A DNA stretch of 64,000 nt from Symsagittifera roscoffensis (taxonomy: Eukaryota; Xenacoelomorpha; Acoela; Convolutidae): the NCBI RefSeq assembly GCF_963678635.1, contig NC_087063.1, forward strand, positions 21,646,701-21,710,700, in the 5' to 3' direction. Below are positions 42,469-52,539 of the stretch, piece after piece. A program made the position numbers and the translations under genes. Every line of letters begins with the position of its first letter. Within the stretch, counting starts at the first letter, position 1. Below the pieces are notes generated by a model, which had not been told where the DNA came from, did not search any database, and saw only the letters and a program-made list of their open reading frames with translations.

Positions 42469-45400
42469 ATGATTGATATCTGTGACATCGAAAGCGCTCT
42501 GGAAAGAATTAGGCCGTTCATCAAGAGACACCAGTCGTGTCCAGTGAAAATTTCCAGCAGTTATTCACTAAGAGCAAATCGGTTCACTTCAAGTGTGAAA
42601 ATTTCCAGAAAACTGGCAGTTTCAAGGTAAGAGGGGCTATCAATTCGGTGATCAGACTCAAAGAAACTAATCCAGAGGTAACCAGTGTGGTGACGCGGAG
42701 CTGTGGAAATTTCGGCGCTGGCTTAGGTAAGTAAACTTTACACCCTCACCAGCAACTATTTTCAAAGTTTTTATTTCTTTTCTGTTGACATGGGTAGCAG
42801 GAGTGGGATCTCTTTATCTGTATCCCCCTCGGGTACCTAGTAAAGAATATCCCCCTATAAAGAAGTAAATCAACGGTGGGCATATCAAAATTTTATACCT
42901 ACCTTATAATGAATCTCTCCCCCCCCCCCCTTTTGCAAAAGGGGGGTGATATAGTTTAAGAGGGTGTCATTACCGTACAATTCAACACCTTACATTTTAA
43001 CACCTAGTCATTTTACTACTAAACAATTTAATGGTCTGGCTTAAAATGGCAAAATTTTCTTTCGTTTAATTCTTTGATATTTACCGAAGTCCCCTTTGAA
43101 GTAAGTTTTCTTTTCATTTTGGATTAAAACATGTTAAGTTATAGAAATTGTTTTAAAATGTAGCGATGTTAAATTGCTAAGGCAACAAAAAGTAAGGAGT
43201 GAAATTGTATGGTGTTAAGTTGTTTAGAGTTAAAAAGGGGGGAACCGTTTAAGAGATCCCAGGAGTTAAGTGGGTTTGAAATGAAACTGGAACTCTGCTA
43301 AAACCATACTATGTATAAAACTTTTCTCTAAAAATTTAAAGTGAATTTTGAGAATGTTCTTGTTATTCACTTCCCGATGAAATTAGTCAGAAAAGCATAC
43401 TGCAGTTTTTTTGAGATGAAAATCAATTAGGGTTAGAAAATGGACACAGTAATTGTAAAAAGTCAGGATAAAATCGAGCGGACAGCCTAAAAGTAAAACA
43501 ATAACGAGAGACTGATTTTTTTTTTTCAGTGAGAAAGAGTGAATTAAAAACGCCAGAAGAGTACGGCTCAATTTTTTGCGTCATTTGTTGCTTTTTTTTT
43601 CTGTTTTATGGAGAAAATGATGAAATAATTGTGATTTCTTTGATTTTGCATTGTGATTTTGTGAAGTATTAGTACAGTGCTGATTTAAATTAACCGGACA
43701 AAACGAACAAAATTTGAAATTTCCAACGCGTTTCCCTCAAATTGACTTAAAGTTAGACAAAAACGTGAAAAGAAAAACAAACGCTTAAAGTGTCATCAGA
43801 ATTGATATGGTGCAATTTTTGTGCCAACTATCGTAACAAAAGTATAGGAATATTTGTGCTCGGGGTGTTTTTTTTCTTCAGACAAATTTCGACTTTTTAA
43901 CTTGCCATTTTTGACGGAAATTTTTGTATCATTCAAAAGGCTTTTTTTTGTCCTGAGCTTAAATTTGAAAAGATATTTCAACTGTGATTATTTTTCGTAA
44001 AGTTATGGGGGTTGAAAGATTGCCATTTTGGCCAACTTTGGACAATTAACGCGCGATATTTTTCGCGCTATTAACGCGTAAGCGGAGATTTGATCTGTCC
44101 TGGAAATTGTTCCAAATTGGTTGAAGGAAGCTCATTTGCCATAATTGATTTCTTACTAGGAGCGAAATCTATCATTCTGTACTTTATATGGCTTGTGGGG
44201 GGATGATTTTCACAAAAAGTCTCAAATTTTAAAAAAGAAAACTTCGTTTACTTTATTACAATTAATTTTTTCTTGTTATTACTGCTCCATAGACCTTAAA
44301 CGGCAGTCTGAACTTTCAGGGCTGCGCACTGATACGAGAAGTCTTGTTTCTGTTTCTATTTAATCAAGAATCAATGGCTTTTTTCATTTATCAAGAATTA
44401 TGCGGAAAATACTCTGCTGATTGATGAGAAAATTATAAAAAAAGCGTCGTACACAGCGCAACAAAATTTTTGACAATTTATTTTTTCTAGATATTTTTCA
44501 GCAAGAATTTTAGGTTTTATATAGTAAAAATCACATTTATTGACTATCAAGCTAAAATAGTCATTAAATGTCCCATACAGCTTTTTGGAGATTTAACCTT
44601 CCTAGAACTTTGTTGGGTTGTGTAAGAGGCTTCGTTTGATTTAATTTGCTCATCAATTAACTGGGTAGTTCCAGCTTAGTTCCTGACTAATAAAAAAAGC
44701 GCTTGATTCCTGATTAAATTAAAACAGAAAAAATGCCCCATACTAACTCTGGTTAAATTCTAAGTAACTTTTGTTCTCCTCATTTTTTGTGTAATTTTTC
44801 TTTTCCCTGTGCGATTTGCAATTGTTGTTATAAAACCAAAAACTAGATGTTGAAGGGCAGACTGAACATTCCGGGTTTTGCTTGGATATGACCAGTCCAG
44901 TTTTAAATGCAGAAGAATCCGTCCAAGCCAAATTTAATCCAAGAGCAATTAAGAATCAGATAAACAAAGCATGCTAGATTACTTGTAGCATAATATCAAT
45001 AGTTGACCCGCCTAGAACTCGTGCTAAATGTAAGCGGAGTGGAGAAAACTTCGGCTGCTTGCCAAATGCCGCTTGCACAGAAAATAGCGACACTTACCAA
45101 ACTATCGGTTTAATTTTCGAATGACACTTGTATCTATTTTTTTGTCTAATAAAGGTGTGATATAAGGATCAATATTAAAGCGTAATGGGACGATTCGCAA
45201 CAAAAAACAAATTGCAATATACTCACCGCCGCAGTCGCGACAACGTGATGCAAGCTTGTCAACAGAGGGTAGGACTTAATACAAAAATTAGAGCCGTTTA
45301 GTGCCCACCGGCGTCGTTAAACCAAAATTCTTACGTTATTAATTAATTTTAGAACTTCGCGAGTTATCGCTTTCTTCAATTATTGCTAGTTGTCTTTGTT

Positions 45401-48400
45401 GCGAGTTGATGCGGGACCTATTGAGTCCCCGAAGAAAATGAGTTCAATTGTTCAAGTTTTTCAGCATATGCAGCTATTGCGCACAACTTGCTGTGCTATG
45501 TAGCGATGCCATCTCCATGCTTGAAGTATAAGAGAAAAATAGCTGAATTCTACGGTGCCATTAGTTCAACCTATAACGCCACATGCGACAAATCGAGGGA
45601 ATCAGAACTAAGTCGAATACAGTCAGAATCTGAGGCTCACTTCATAACTTCTTCAAATGAGAAAAGTTCAATCTGTGGTCAAGCTACAGTGGGATTGGAA
45701 TTTATGAAGCAAGTGAAAGATCTCGATGCTGTTCTGGTCCCATGTGGAAGTGGCGGGCTACTAGCGTAAGTGACGGTTGAGCAATACTTTTTTGGAATGG
45801 GTGAAAGCCATATCTTCATTGTTCCGATCATTGAAAATGGCGTGACTTCGTATTCGGGTGTGTTTTATTTTTTGTGTTTTGTTTTCCATACAAAATTAGG
45901 TACCACATTGGACCTGACCGAGTGATATATCATGTTAGAGCCCTTTCACTCGTGATTTGACGCACATAACCAAGTTTCAAAAAGTTGTCCCAGTGTCGAG
46001 AAAAACTGGGTGGCCGGCTTTTTTCCGCCACCCTTCAGTACGAGCGCGCGCAGCAATCGAGCTCTTTCCATATTCAACGAGCTACTGCGAATTTCAACGT
46101 TATGCATTTGGCGCTTATGAAACTGATCTCGCAAAGTTAACGCTATTTTGCCTCGATCTTTTTTTTGCGACTTGATTCCCAAGTCATTAAGCAGACAAAA
46201 TTGAAAGTTCAATAACCATTCACATCCTATAGAGAAATCCCAATTTTTTACAAGGAAAAGCGGGGACTTGAAAGGAGAACGGATTATGATTTGATTTAAA
46301 AAAAAATGTTCTATAGAAATGAAATATTTCAATTTTTTAACATTTTGTTTGAGCAGACAGATCGGTGGGTCGAATTTATCTGTCGTGCAATCCCACACTG
46401 AGTAGAGCAGTTCAAAGCTCCATCCGTGAGATTGAAAATTTTTGGTTTCTTCATAATTACCAAACATATTTTGATTCGAAATAAAAAGTTCACAGCCCCT
46501 CAACTAAAAAAATTAAACACCTGCAGTTTTCAGTGGTATCACTCAGTTGATCAGTTGTTTCGAAAAAAAAATAAATTCTAGGCTCCTAGCTATGTTGTTA
46601 AGAAAATAAATGTTTCCCATTTTTTCCTTCATCATTTAAATCATTTTGTATCCTTACTTCAACTATATCTCCTCTTCTCTTCATTACCATTAACTGTGTC
46701 TTAACTGCGAGTAACTGATAGTGATATGGTAATGCAATTAACCAATATACTAGAGGAGTGAGTTTAAATTTGTTTTACACTTTTTTTCTACTTTGATCGA
46801 ATCGAAGTTATTGATATATTCCAAAACAATTTTCTGCAATGTCTTATAAAAGAATGAATTTGCACTAAAATATCAGGTTGTTTCGCGTCCAAGCATGGGC
46901 TTGAGCGGAACAAGTCTTCAGTCAACTTTTCATGGAATGTTATATCGTCAAATGTTCGTGTGGATCGATTGTAAAAAAATTTTCTATTTGTTAAAACCAT
47001 TGTAACGTGCTGGGCACAGTTAGTAGCACGGGCGATTAGTTTCGAAGAGTGGTTTGACATTAAAAAGGTGCCATTGTGAGGATGTAAAGCAGAGTGCGTA
47101 TAACGAAACACCAAGAGCCCTGATGGACGGTGCCTCGCGCCCTGAGTACTTTAAAATTTTTGATTCGAATTCGAGCGAGTAAAGCGATCGAGTAGCGTTC
47201 GTTATATATAAAAATTAGCTATTTAGACTAAAAACTTGATTTCACTAAATCGAAAATTACTTTCACAAGCTTCAATTAGTCCTTCATTGACAAAACAGAA
47301 CTTTCAAAATACGAAAAAATTTAAGTGCAAAAATTTGAAAAAAAATTTTTGGAATCTTTTTTCTCCCTTTTATGGTTTATTTAATTTCTGAAATTAATTA
47401 AAGTTGTCAAGACATAATTCGCAAACTTTTACGCGTGCATTTGTTTCTATCATCACGCGACTTTCAAGAAAAAAAAACACTGAGCAGCCGTGGCTGAGTG
47501 GGTAAAACGCGCGACCTTTAACTCAAACGTAGTGGGTTCGAATATCGCATCCTTCGCGGTTGCAGGGTCACTGTAGCCCACAAGAAAAACAGCCTAAAGA
47601 AGAAAGGTGGGAGCAGCTGGGCTGGGAGCTTTTGAAAACTTCATAATAATAAAAAAGTTTGAAAAAAGTAGATTTTTTTTCTTCGAATAGGGTCGGAACA
47701 TTCTGTGCTATTTGCACAGCAACCGGCTATCCTTAGTTTCAGATGCATTTTGAGGAAGTCTATCACTGCCGCCCTTATTTTTAGAGTTTTCTTTAAAACA
47801 GATTGAAGAAGTACAGGTCGGAAAAGTCATATCGATCGCCCAGCTGAACTTTAAAAAAGGAGGATAATTTTTTAAAAGGGTCGACGAAACTTCGGTTCAG
47901 TTGAAATTTTTGTACTTCATGTAGGTAATAATAACCGAAAAATTTTTTTCGAGCGTCTACACTTGTCTCAGAAAAAGCTGGCCAGTGTTTGATATATTTA
48001 AAGAAACATTTGGTCGATACATTTTGTAGAAACAGGCTAAAGTTCTGAGTTTCAGAGGAATTGCCACTGCTGTGAAGGCGTTAAGACCTGACATCAAAGT
48101 GATCGGGGTGGAGCACTGCACTCCATTCGGACTGAAGAAGTCGATGGAGATGAGGGAGAGAGTGTGGCCCGAGTACTATGTCCCCTCCATCTGCAATGGG
48201 CTGCAAAATCCCACTATGGTACGCAATGCTGCCGATACTATATAAGTAACTTCTAGCAAAATAGTCGGAAATAGTATAGTAGGCTCAACATATTTTGATG
48301 TTATGTAACTAGAGCATCAAGCATCAAGAGACGCCGAGATTGTAAGTTGCGTTGAAATATGAGCGGATTCAGGTGGTCGAAGTTATGTTAAATTATTATA

Positions 48401-51400
48401 GCTTTAAGATGATACCACACTCGATGATCTAAGACCTTTCTTTGAGTTTGAGATACTTGATTTTGCGCAAAAAAGAAACCTAGGCCTCAATTCTTTTTTT
48501 TTATATTGTTCGGGTCTTTTTATACCTTTTTCAGGTCTTCTTCTGTTACTTTCTGCGTAGACTAGCTAGTTTACCGTATTGAGTTAGTGGTTGTGTCATC
48601 CGGTTGGACGATACAGTGCTGATTTAAACTATCGGGACAAAATGAACAAAACTTGAATTTTCAAATGCGTTTTGCTCAAATTGTGCCGAATTAGACAAAA
48701 AGTGAAGAGAACAAAAGTTGCTTAGAGTTTCACCAGAATTCATATGGTGCAATTTTTTCTCCAAAGTTATCAGCCAAAATTTTACCCCAAAAATGGGTCA
48801 TATGGGGTTTTCTTAATTAATCAAAACTTACGCTGAAACTATTTTGTTAGTTGATAGGATAATTATATCACAAGAAGCCTCTTACACAGCCCAACAAAAC
48901 CTCCAAAAACCAGTATAAAAGAAAAATTTTTTGCTTGATAGTCAAGAAATGTGTTTTTTACTATATAAAACCCAAAATCTTTGATAAAAAAAACAAATTT
49001 TAAACAATTCGCGCAAATGTTTGGAGGTTTAACCTTTCTAGAACGTTGCTGGACTGTGTAAGAGGCCTCTTGTGATATAATTATCCCATCAATTAACCGA
49101 GTAGTTTCAGCGTAAGTTTTGATTAAATAAAAAACCCCATATGAACCTTTTTTGGGGTAAAATTTTAGCTGGTTATTTCGGAAAAAAATTAAGCCATACT
49201 AATTCTGGTGAAGTTTTTAGCAACTTTTGTTCTTCTTCTTATGTCTAATTTTAACCCAATTTGAGCAAAATGCGTTTGAAAATTCAACTTTTGTTCATTT
49301 GTCCTCTTCTGTTACTTTCTGCGTAGACTAGCTAGTTTACCGTATTGAGTTAGCGGTTGTGTCATCCGGTTGGACGATACAGTGCTGATTTAAACTATCG
49401 GGACAAAATGAACAAAACTTGACTTTTCAAATGCGTTTTGCTCAAATTGTGTCGAATTAGACAAAAAGTGAAGAGAACAAAAGTTGCTTAGAGTTTCACC
49501 AGAATTCATATGGTGCAATTTTTTCTCCAAAGTTATCAGCCAAAATTTTACCCCAAAAATGGGTCATATGGGGTTTTCTTAATTAATCAAAACTTACGCT
49601 GAAACTATTTTGTTAGTTGATAGGATAATTATATCACAAGAAGCCTCTTACACAGCCCAACAAAGTTCTACTAGTTCTCTTACACAGCCCAACAAAACAT
49701 CCAAAAACCAGTATAAAAGAAAATTTTTTTGCTTGATAGTCAAGAAATGTGTTTTTTACTATATAAAACCCAAAATCTTTGATAAAAAAAAACAAATTTT
49801 AAACAATTCGCGCAAATTTTTGGCGGTTTAACCTTTCTAGAACGTTGTTGGACTGTGTAAGAGATCTCTTGTGATATAATTATCCCATCACTTAACCAAG
49901 TAGTTTCAGCGTAAGTTTTGATTAAATAAAAAACCCCATGTGACCCTTTTTTGAGGTGAAATTTTAGCTGGTTATTTTGGAAAAAAATTGCACCATACTA
50001 ATTCTGGTGAAGTTTTTAGCAACTTTTGTTCTTCACCTTATGTCTAATTTTAACCCAATTGGAGCAAAATGCGTTTGAAAATTCAACTTTTGTTCATTTG
50101 TCCGGATGTTTTAAATCAGCACTGTATATCCTGCTTGTAAGTACTCCACGTATGCTGCCATGTCTGTGTCTTCTTGTAACTGACTGTCCTATTGTTGTGT
50201 GTTATTTGCGTTTACTTCGATGGCTTTCAGAGTCTAGAAAAATTGCCTCTTTCGGTATTTTTGCTACAGAGTCTGTCCTTTGCCGGAAGTTGCTGTCAGT
50301 ACCCAGGCTCAAAAGGATAGCCGCATTTTCAACACGGTTTAGGGTTATGTAGCAGTATTGAGACCACCGCGTTTTCAGACACTGTATAAACCAATCAGAA
50401 TTGTTCATTTTTTTCCTTGTCTCGATTCTGATTGGTTTATACAGTGTTTGAATACGCGGTTGTCTAAATACAGACCGCACTCCGCGGTTTAGAGTCTGTG
50501 TTTTACTGTGTGCTCCATCCTTTAGTGAAATTTCTTTTTCGCGATTGTCTCGTTGGTTTTGTCTGAAGTTCACTCTTCTCTTTACGACTCCATGAGTTCT
50601 GACTTTTTATGAGGGTTTGTTTGAGCGACTTGCTCATCCTTGTTGGCAAATCTGGAGCTGGTTTTATAAACCTTTTTTTGTGTTTTTATTACTCATCTTT
50701 TTTTATCACTAAACCTCTTTTTATAACTCATCATTTGTCATGTTTGCGGTGAATATATTTCTGATAATTTCGGACTTTAGTCCGTTATCCATTCACAGTG
50801 TGCATTTGAAGTTTCCTCTGGTCACTAGGTCGTTTAATCTGCAGTGGTAATGCTCAATGGTTTCTGTTTTTCTTTGTCTGCTTGTGAATGCTTCATATCT
50901 CTCGAAGGTAACGTTTCGTGATTTTACCAAAAAATATAATAACTTTCGCCAGTATTTTCAAGTTAATATTTTGTGGATTTGTAGATATGTTTAATACTGG
51001 TTCAATTAATACTAGCAAAGTTTTTTTTTGCTGGATTAGTGGTATTTTAGTGGGTTCTTTGACCATGATAGCTACGCCATGTTATTTCCACGTGTGTCGA
51101 CTGAGAACCGATAATTGGTTCGGTAATTGGAATCGATAATTGTTTTGAGTAATTTCATCCGAATCCATTTAAATTAATGGCACAGCTTATTGTCCATAAG
51201 TTAATTTTTTTTTTCTAAATTAGTCTAGAATAAAAGTTCTAGACTAAATTTCTAATACGGCAAGTGTTAGCTGTGGAGAAAAATAAGAGATTTTAAAAAC
51301 GCAAATGAATTCAAAATGTCTTTCTGCAGTCTGATCGGATCTGAGCTCCAATCGGTTGAGATTCAGAAACTCATAGATACTAACACATTTGAGATTTAGT

Positions 51401-52539
51401 TTATAAATAATTCTGAAATAAAATCAGACTTCTGTGTCTATTTGTAAACCAAAAGTAAATCTATTCATAGCACCGGTATGACATTCCTAATGGGTCAGTA
51501 TGCCAGTTGGTAGTTTTAACATAGCATGAAGATTGCTTTAGTTTTTTCTTATCCGTACAGATAGCTGCTCCGCAGGTGTAGATCTAAACTTTTTGGTAGC
51601 CTATTGAAGGTCGACCAAATGCATTTTCCAAGTCTTCCATATCAGTAAGTAGACCCACTTTTGCCCTAACTTTTTGCACTGACTGGTTTTATAAAAAGGC
51701 CAAAAATTAAATTTTAGGGCCGTTTTTGAGGGGCTTAGTTTGTTTCATCGCCAAAATATTAAGTTTGGGGTCGACCAAAAATCATTGTACGTTTTTGGCT
51801 TATTGCAACCATGATTGGGATAAACAAGAGGTCGAAAGTTAATTTTGGAAAAACTAATTGTCAGAGTACGAGTATTTTACACTAAAGCGCATTCTGCTTC
51901 GTTTTCAGGTGATATTAAGTCATTCAAAATTTCCCAATGCACTATTTCTTTGTAATAAAAAACAAACTTCTGATCTTACGAGTTAAACTAAAAATTACCC
52001 ATGCACTTTGACTAATTAAGAGACTTGCAACAGCCACGAGAAGCTTAGCACTAAAAACTGTGTTTGCGGTTCTTCTTCTTAAAGGTTAAAAAGTAAACAA
52101 ACAGAACACTGGTAAATAAAGTGTGCAAAAAAAAACATTTTTTTTTTGAAAAACAGTGTTGGTGTGTTGGTTTGTGTTTATTTGAGAATTTTTCTCGCGA
52201 CAGAAACCTTCACTCTCAGAGGAATCAGCCGGCATCATTTTCCAATATGTCGATGGCGTCATACAGGTTCCGGACGAATTGACATCCAAAGCAGTCCAGT
52301 TTTTCCTCACTCAGATGAAGATGGTGGTCGAACCTTCTGGTGCAATAACTGCAGCTGCTCTTATGGACTCTGAAAATTTGGAGAACTCATTGAAAGACTG
52401 CCAGAACATTGGTGCAGTAATTTCAGGCGGCAATGTGGACATTCTTAAGGAATTAGCTGAAGCTGCGAAAAAGTCGTCAATTGAAGAAGAAGAGAGTATC
52501 AATAGAACATTACAAAAATTGATTGAGCGGATCAACTGA
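42469..52539 (+). CDS. SRR: Serine racemase / threonine ammonia-lyase-like PLP enzyme
   Basis: Four exons: 42469 to about 42727, 45465-45765, 48056-48218 and 52204-52539, about 350 residues (human SRR 340). Motifs of fold-type II PLP enzymes occur in order: CENFQKTGSFKVRGAINS (PLP lysine), RSCGNFGAGL, PCGSGGLLAG (phosphate-binding loop), VEPSGAITAAAL and ISGGNVDI (Ser near the pyridine N). Two oddities are listed separately: a one-base gap in exon 1, and substitutions at the acid/base serine (human Ser84 is Cys here) and at the Mg/Ca site. It may therefore be a dehydratase or a divergent racemase. The start ATG is preceded by two short upstream ATGs; an acceptor-like CTTTTAG is at about 42409-42415. 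The length of an A-run near 42660 matters for the frame; I take the open reading. Confidence 0.87.
42513..42533 (+). other. Apparent 1-bp deletion in exon 1 of the serine racemase-like gene
   Basis: From the ATG at 42469 the frame reads CDIESALERIRPFI, matching the family N terminus up to about 42522. The next family phrase, TPVVSSENFQQLF, begins at 42528 in a different frame. That second frame meets a stop (TAG, 42510) just upstream. One extra base between these points restores the spacing of the human protein exactly. Confidence 0.7.
43676..44750. mobile_element. Nested MITEs in serine racemase-like intron 1
   Basis: TACAGTGCTGATTTAAATTA at 43675 is the left end of the Tc1/mariner-like foldback family seen at 49380. 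Its left arm runs to about 43825. There a second element (GGAATATTTGTGCTCGGGGTG...TTCAGGGCT...GATACGAGAAGTCTTGTTT, about 43830-44346) is inserted. The other arm of the first element resumes at about 44500-44790 but is eroded. The second element has relatives at 62076-62610 and 63210. Confidence 0.6.
45225..45325 (-). repeat. GC-rich dispersed repeat, copy 3 (inverted, partial)
   Basis: ACTCACCGCCGCAGTCGCGA, then AGAGGGTAGGACTTAATAC and GTGCCCACCGGCGTCG. Same order as the 20955 copy, with the central GC-palindromic part lost. Followed at 45465 by exon 2. Confidence 0.6.
45946..46503 (-). other. Long unexplained minus-strand open frame (185 codons)
   Basis: Starts MRGCELFISNQNMFGNYEET and ends LFETWLCASNHE. 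It lies in intron 2 of the serine racemase-like gene, opposite strand. It is long for DNA this AT-rich, and its middle is rich in aromatic and hydrophobic residues, while a basic stretch (RDQFHKRQMHNVEIRSSSLN) follows. The 3' part overlaps a dispersed repeat (GAGTGATATATCA...CTCGTGATT, also near 61640), which argues against a real gene. No motif recognised. Confidence 0.25.
47484..47662 (+). mobile_element. tRNA-derived SINE of a second family
   Basis: CCGTGGCTGAGTGGGTAAAA holds a perfect A box, and GTGGGTTCGAATATC is a near-perfect B box about 50 bases on. The following body (GGTCACTGTAGCCCACAAG, then GGGAGCAGCTGGGCTGGGAG) differs from the other SINE family. It ends in an ATAATAATAAAAAA tail. 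It looks like a fairly intact insertion. Confidence 0.75.
48539..50104 (+). repeat. 766-bp tandem duplication in serine racemase-like intron 3
   Basis: Unit 1 (48539-49304) and unit 2 (from 49305) both start TCTTCTGTTACTTTCTGCG and run on with only scattered differences. The junction lies inside a foldback MITE: in unit 1 the MITE right arm stops at GTTCATTTGTCC and is joined directly to the start of unit 2. In unit 2 a 30-bp inner segment (TCTTACACAGCCCAAC) is duplicated again at about 49650-49695. Confidence 0.88.
48614..49304. mobile_element. Tc1/mariner-like foldback MITE, copy truncated by tandem duplication
   Basis: Begins at TA|CAGTGCTGATTTAAACT and lacks its right terminal repeat, which was cut off at the duplication junction. 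Otherwise nearly identical to 49380-50124. Confidence 0.82.
49380..50124. mobile_element. Tc1/mariner-like foldback MITE, complete copy
   Basis: Ends CAGTGCTGATTTAAA and TTTAAATCAGCACTG are perfect inverted repeats flanked by TA on both sides (49378-49379 and 50125-50126), the Tc1/mariner target duplication. The arms are inverted copies of each other over roughly 300 bp or more. For example, AACAAAAGTTGCTTAGAGTT pairs with the right-arm GCAACTTTTGTTCTTC region, and CTTACACAGCCCAACAA with TTGGACTGTGTAAG. It is 745 bp with no transposase. Confidence 0.85.
50353..50473. mobile_element. Foldback element, GTATTTAGACAACCGCG family, short copy
   Basis: ACTGTATAAACCAATCAGAA and its inverse TTCTGATTGGTTTATACAGT flank a 25-base spacer. 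Outer arms pair with CGCGGTTGTCTAAATACAG. Same family as 21250-21458, with a much shorter loop. Confidence 0.78.
50474..52203. other. Remainder of serine racemase-like intron 3
   Basis: AT-rich, no gene or defined element seen. An ORF at 50918-51139 and others have no motif. Confidence 0.4.
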
